This document shows, one piece after another, positions 15,392-18,523 of a stretch of DNA of 18,523 nt; position 1 is the stretch's first letter; each line of letters opens with the position of its first letter. Source of the DNA: Negativicutes bacterium (GTDB lineage Bacteria; Bacillota_C; Negativicutes; Acidaminococcales; Acidaminococcaceae); assembly GCA_009930275.1 (NCBI GenBank), contig RZYP01000029.1, positions 1-18,523 of the forward strand. Direction: 5' to 3'. The notes under the pieces were generated by a model that saw nothing but the letters and a program-made list of their open reading frames with translations, did no database searches and was not told the DNA's origin. A program made the position numbers and the translations under genes.

Positions 15392-15626
15392 TAAGCAATG
15401 AGCGGAAGTAGTAAAAGTACGGGTTCATCAGAGAGGAAATGCATGGCTGAGACATATCCGGACAAGCGGCTTTGAAGTCGTCCGTGAGCTGGTAGACTGA
15501 ATCAGAGTAAGTCTGCCCGTTTCTGTGCGTTAAACAGTTCGAGCAGTCCGGGAGATTCCCGGGAATATGGGTGGTACCGCGGAAGTTATTTTCGTCCTAT
15601 GTCATTGACATAGGACTTTTATTATT
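15392..15626 (+). promoter_or_regulatory. T-box riboswitch controlling valS, specifier GUC (Val)
   Basis: The leader has the standard T-box architecture. Stem I starts near 15400, where GCGGA pairs with TCCGT (15481 region). Its specifier loop has AGTA on the 5' side and GAA-GTC on the 3' side, placing the specifier codon GTC at 15477-15479, which would pair with tRNA-Val(GAC). The AGAGAGG element and apical loops follow the usual order. The T-box core GGGTGGTACCGCGG is at 15569-15582; its bases pair with the uncharged tRNA acceptor end to form the antiterminator. It ends at the terminator described next. Uncharged tRNA-Val would allow read-through into valS. Confidence 0.94.
15594..15626 (+). 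terminator. Intrinsic terminator of the valS T-box
   Basis: GTCCTATGT (15594-15602) pairs with ACATAGGAC (15608-15616), followed by a T-rich tail. It lies 12 bases after the T-box core and competes with the antiterminator. Confidence 0.9.
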
Positions 15627-15642
15627 TTAAGGAGGATTTGAC

Positions 15643-18294
15643 ATGTCGGAAGAACATAATATCCCTAAGGTTTATGACCCTGCTAGTGTTGAAAAGAAAT
15701 GGTATGAATATTGGGAGAAAAACAGATATTTTCATGCGGAAGTTGAAAAAGATAAGGAAGCTTTCAGTATAGTTATTCCTCCGCCGAATATCACGGGGCA
15801 GCTGCATATGGGACACGCTCTTGATAATACGCTGCAGGATATTCTTATCCGCTGGCACAGGATGCTGGGGCACAATACGCTGTGGATGCCTGGCTACGAT
15901 CATGCGGGACTTGCCACGCAGATAAAAGTTGAAGAAGTTTTGAAAAAAGAAGAAGGCAAAACACGTTACGATTTAGGCCGCGAAGAGTTCTTGCGCCGTG
16001 TTTGGGCGTGGAAAGATCAATACGGCGACCATATCATTAATCAGTTGAAATGCCTCGGTGTTTCCTGCGATTGGGAGCGTAAGCGTTTTACTATGGATGA
16101 AGGCTGTTCCGAAGCAGTACGTGAGGTTTTCGTTTCTCTTTACGAAAAGGGACTGATTTATCAAGGCAGCAGAATTACCAATTGGTGTGTAAACTGCAAC
16201 ACGGCTTTGTCCGATATTGAGGTTGAACATGAGGATGAGTCTGGCCATTTGTGGCATATTCGTTATCCGGTAGTGGAAGAAGAGGGAACCTTCCTGACTA
16301 TCGCGACTACCAGGCCGGAAACGATGCTTGGTGATACTGCTGTAGCTGTTAATCCTGAGGATAAGCGCTATGGCCATCTTGTCGGCAAAACCCTGAGGTT
16401 GCCTTTGACCAATAGGATTATTCCTATCATTGCCGATTCTTATGTTGACCTGGAATTCGGAACCGGTGCCGTGAAGATTACACCGGCTCATGACCCTAAC
16501 GACTTTGAAATGGGTATGCGCCATAATTTGGAGAGCATCGTAGTCATCGGCATGGATGGCAAGATGACAGAGGAAGCTGGGAAATATGCCGGGCAGGAAC
16601 GCTACGAGTGCCGCAAAAATCTTGTTCGTGAACTTGAGGAGCAGGGTTTTCTGGTAAAGGTTGAAGACCACGCCCATGCTGTCGGACATTGCCAACGCTG
16701 CCGCACCGTTGTTGAGCCTTTGGTTTCCAAACAATGGTTTGTCAAAATGGATCCTCTGGTGAAGGCCGCTGTTGACTGCGTCGAAGACGGCAGGACCCAA
16801 TTTGTGCCGGAACGTTTTACCAAAACCTATACCAACTGGATGGATAATATCCGTGATTGGTGTATCTCCCGCCAGATTTGGTGGGGACACAGGATACCTG
16901 TCTGGTATTGTGACGACTGCGGTGAAGTAATAGCCTCCCGCACCGATATTACAACTTGTCCCAAATGCGGCGGCAAACTTCGTCAGGACGAGGACGCCCT
17001 TGATACTTGGTTCAGCTCAGCCTTGTGGCCGTTTTCGACCATGGGTTGGCCTAAAAAAACTGAGCTGCTGGCACAATTCTACCCAACCAGTGTGCTTGTT
17101 ACCGGTTATGACATAATCTTTTTCTGGGTTGCCCGCATGCTGATCATGGGAATGGAGTTCATGAAGGATATTCCTTTTGACAAGGTCTTCATTCATGGCT
17201 TGGTACGCGACAGCCAGGGCAGGAAAATGAGTAAGTCTCTCGGCAACGGTATTGACCCGCTGGAAGTAATTGACCAGTACGGCGCTGACACTTTGCGCTT
17301 CATGCTCATTACAGGCAATACGCCGGGCAATGATATGAGGTTCTATTGGGAACGCGTGGAAGCGACTCGCAATTTTGCCAACAAGATTTGGAATGCGTCC
17401 CGCTTTGCCTTGATGAATATGGAAGGCTATGACCCACAGGCGAAACTTGCTCCTTATACTTTGGCTGACAAATGGATACTGTCACGTCTGCAGCATACGG
17501 AAAAGGAAGTAACTGATCTGCTGGGCCGTTTTGAACTGGGTGAGGCTGGCAGACTAATTTACGATTTTATCTGGAGTGAATTCTGCGATTGGTACATTGA
17601 ACTTGCCAAACCTCGTCTTTACAATAAAGAAAATGCTGAGGAACGTGCTACGGCGCAGCATGTTATTTGTGAAGTGTTGAGCTCTGCGATGAAGCTGCTG
17701 CATCCTTATATGCCGTTCATTACCGAAGAAATCTGGCAATGTCTCCCACACGAAGGTGATAGCATCATGGTAGCTTCCTGGCCACAGTGTGATGAAGGAT
17801 TGTTTGATGATGAAGCGGAAGCAGGCATGGTCGCCATTATGGAAACAATCAAAGCTATTCGCAATATGCGGGCAGAGGTCAATGTAGCTCCCGGTAAGAA
17901 AGTGCCGGCCATTTTGCTTGTCGCTGACGAATTCGGTCCGGTAGTTGCAGCCAATAAATCTTATATAAACCTGATGGCTGGTGTTGATGAACTCAGCATA
18001 CTCGGCGCAGATGGTGCCAAACCAGAAAACGCGATGGCTGCTGTTACGAAAGGCATCGAGGTTTATCTGCCGCTAAAAGGCCTTATTGATATTGAGAAAG
18101 AAACTCAACGCCTGAACAAGGAACTCGACAGTTTGACTAAGGAAATCAGCCGCATTGAAGGCAAATTGAATAATGCAGGCTTCCTGGCGAAAGCGCCGGC
18201 TGAAGTCGTGGAAAAAGAAAAAGCGAAAAGCCAGGAAATCATCGGCAAAATGCAGGCGATTCAAGAACGTCTGGCTTATTTGAAAAATCTTTAA
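15643..18294 (+). CDS. valS: Valyl-tRNA synthetase
   Basis: A full-length 883-residue class I aminoacyl-tRNA synthetase that charges tRNA-Val. The HIGH motif is HMGH at 55-58 within PPPNITGQLHMGH, and KMSKS is at 528-532. The editing (CP1) domain, which clears Thr-tRNA-Val, is marked by ATTRPETMLGDTAV near 220-235. A Cys4 zinc ribbon is formed by Cys423/Cys426 and Cys439/Cys442. The anticodon-binding domain follows, and the last 65 or so residues form the ValRS coiled-coil arm rich in Lys and Glu. AAGGAGG at 15629-15635 sets the start. Expression is controlled by the T-box leader. folC follows after a hairpin, the same neighbour as in Bacillus. Confidence 0.98.
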   Translation: MSEEHNIPKVYDPASVEKKWYEYWEKNRYFHAEVEKDKEAFSIVIPPPNITGQLHMGHALDNTLQDILIRWHRMLGHNTLWMPGYDHAGLATQIKVEEVLKKEEGKTRYDLGREEFLRRVWAWKDQYGDHIINQLKCLGVSCDWERKRFTMDEGCSEAVREVFVSLYEKGLIYQGSRITNWCVNCNTALSDIEVEHEDESGHLWHIRYPVVEEEGTFLTIATTRPETMLGDTAVAVNPEDKRYGHLVGKTLRLPLTNRIIPIIADSYVDLEFGTGAVKITPAHDPNDFEMGMRHNLESIVVIGMDGKMTEEAGKYAGQERYECRKNLVRELEEQGFLVKVEDHAHAVGHCQRCRTVVEPLVSKQWFVKMDPLVKAAVDCVEDGRTQFVPERFTKTYTNWMDNIRDWCISRQIWWGHRIPVWYCDDCGEVIASRTDITTCPKCGGKLRQDEDALDTWFSSALWPFSTMGWPKKTELLAQFYPTSVLVTGYDIIFFWVARMLIMGMEFMKDIPFDKVFIHGLVRDSQGRKMSKSLGNGIDPLEVIDQYGADTLRFMLITGNTPGNDMRFYWERVEATRNFANKIWNASRFALMNMEGYDPQAKLAPYTLADKWILSRLQHTEKEVTDLLGRFELGEAGRLIYDFIWSEFCDWYIELAKPRLYNKENAEERATAQHVICEVLSSAMKLLHPYMPFITEEIWQCLPHEGDSIMVASWPQCDEGLFDDEAEAGMVAIMETIKAIRNMRAEVNVAPGKKVPAILLVADEFGPVVAANKSYINLMAGVDELSILGADGAKPENAMAAVTKGIEVYLPLKGLIDIEKETQRLNKELDSLTKEISRIEGKLNNAGFLAKAPAEVVEKEKAKSQEIIGKMQAIQERLAYLKNL

Positions 18295-18301
18295 AACTCA
18301 G

Positions 18302-18330
18302 AAATTGGCGCGGTTTTTCGCGCCAATTTT
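18302..18330 (+). terminator. Hairpin between valS and folC
   Basis: AAATTGGCGCG (18302-18312) and CGCGCCAATTT (18319-18329) form a perfect 11-bp stem with a GTTTTT loop. The T tail is short (TTTT, overlapping the stem end), so it may terminate only part of the transcripts and let folC share the valS promoter. Confidence 0.7.
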
Positions 18331-18350
18331 GCTAATTGCGGAGGTAAAGG

Positions 18351-18523
18351 ATGAATTATACAGAAACATTATCATATTTGGATAGCTTAGGTAAATTCGG
18401 CATCCAATTGGGTATGGAGCGTATCGAAGCCCTTTTGCTGGAATTAGGCAACCCGGAGCAAAAGGTCAGGATGATTCATGTGACGGGAACGAATGGCAAA
18501 GGTTCTGTTTCCAGCATGATAGC
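18351..18523 (+). CDS. folC: Bifunctional folylpolyglutamate / dihydrofolate synthase, N-terminal part (3' cut by the window)
   Basis: The first 57 codons of a Mur-ligase-family enzyme. The ATP-binding loop HVTGTNGKGSVSS and the preceding pattern SLGKFGIQLGMERIEALLLELGNPE are characteristic of FolC, which adds glutamate to folates and, in many bacteria, makes dihydrofolate from dihydropteroate. GGAGG at 18340-18344 is six bases upstream of the ATG. The gene runs off the window edge, so integrity of the rest cannot be judged. It follows valS, a conserved order in Bacillota. Confidence 0.95.
   Translation, partial: MNYTETLSYLDSLGKFGIQLGMERIEALLLELGNPEQKVRMIHVTGTNGKGSVSSMI

Noticed and set aside
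15973..16890. 305-codon frame on the minus strand inside valS
   Set aside because: It is a shadow of the valS coding sequence; all valS motifs lie on the + strand and no promoter or family motif supports the antisense frame.
1..18523. CRISPR array, insertion sequence, integrase or attachment site
   Set aside because: No regularly spaced repeats, transposase or integrase genes, or duplicated tRNA end were seen. The tRNA-Gly gene is followed directly by its terminator with no second copy of its 3' end.

Overview
The window looks like a chromosomal stretch of a low-to-mid GC Bacillota. The signs are strong AGGAGG-type ribosome binding sites, sigma-A-like promoters with 17-bp spacers, a T-box leader, a cobalamin riboswitch, a CsoR-type regulator, and the backbone tig - clpX - lon - ysxC ... 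valS - folC, which is also the gene order around this locus in Bacillus subtilis. The presence of clpP between tig and clpX, and of an AbrB-family membrane protein, would suit Negativicutes or Clostridia. A Negativicutes such as an Acidaminococcaceae member is my guess, not something the sequence proves. All genes lie on the + strand.

Layout. 1-189 is the Ala/Lys/Glu-rich tail of a truncated gene. 286-714 encodes a small secreted protein and ends at a terminator. 922-2529 encodes a Na+/phosphate symporter with a PhoU-like tail. A tRNA-Gly(GCC) with its own consensus promoter and terminator follows at 2592-2666. Then comes the protein quality-control block: trigger factor (tig), clpP and clpX up to a strong terminator, then lon with its own likely promoter, followed closely by the GTPase gene ysxC (engB) and an overlapping AbrB-family membrane protein gene (to 10260).

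10261-10794 is the most unusual part. It holds a consensus promoter overlapped by a perfect 9-bp inverted repeat, a cobalamin riboswitch, and an intrinsic terminator. Only about 110 bases without a recognisable gene follow before a second terminator. The riboswitch therefore controls nothing visible, so it is either a relic of a deleted B12-regulated gene or a free-standing regulated RNA. In B. subtilis the haem biosynthesis genes sit between ysxC and valS, and here that interval holds accessory genes instead.

Next is a metal-resistance operon: a CsoR-family repressor (10795-11067) and a CPC-type P1B ATPase (11089-13161). It is driven by a promoter whose -35/-10 spacer is filled by a perfect palindromic operator. 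A LytTR response regulator and a GHKL histidine kinase (13282-15319) form an Agr/LytS-like two-component system with no peptide-signal gene beside it. The window closes with valS (15643-18294) behind a complete T-box leader with a probable GUC (Val) specifier, then the start of folC (18351 to the window edge).

I do not see a wholly new multi-gene system. The best candidate for something undescribed is the gene-less cobalamin riboswitch unit at 10276-10740.
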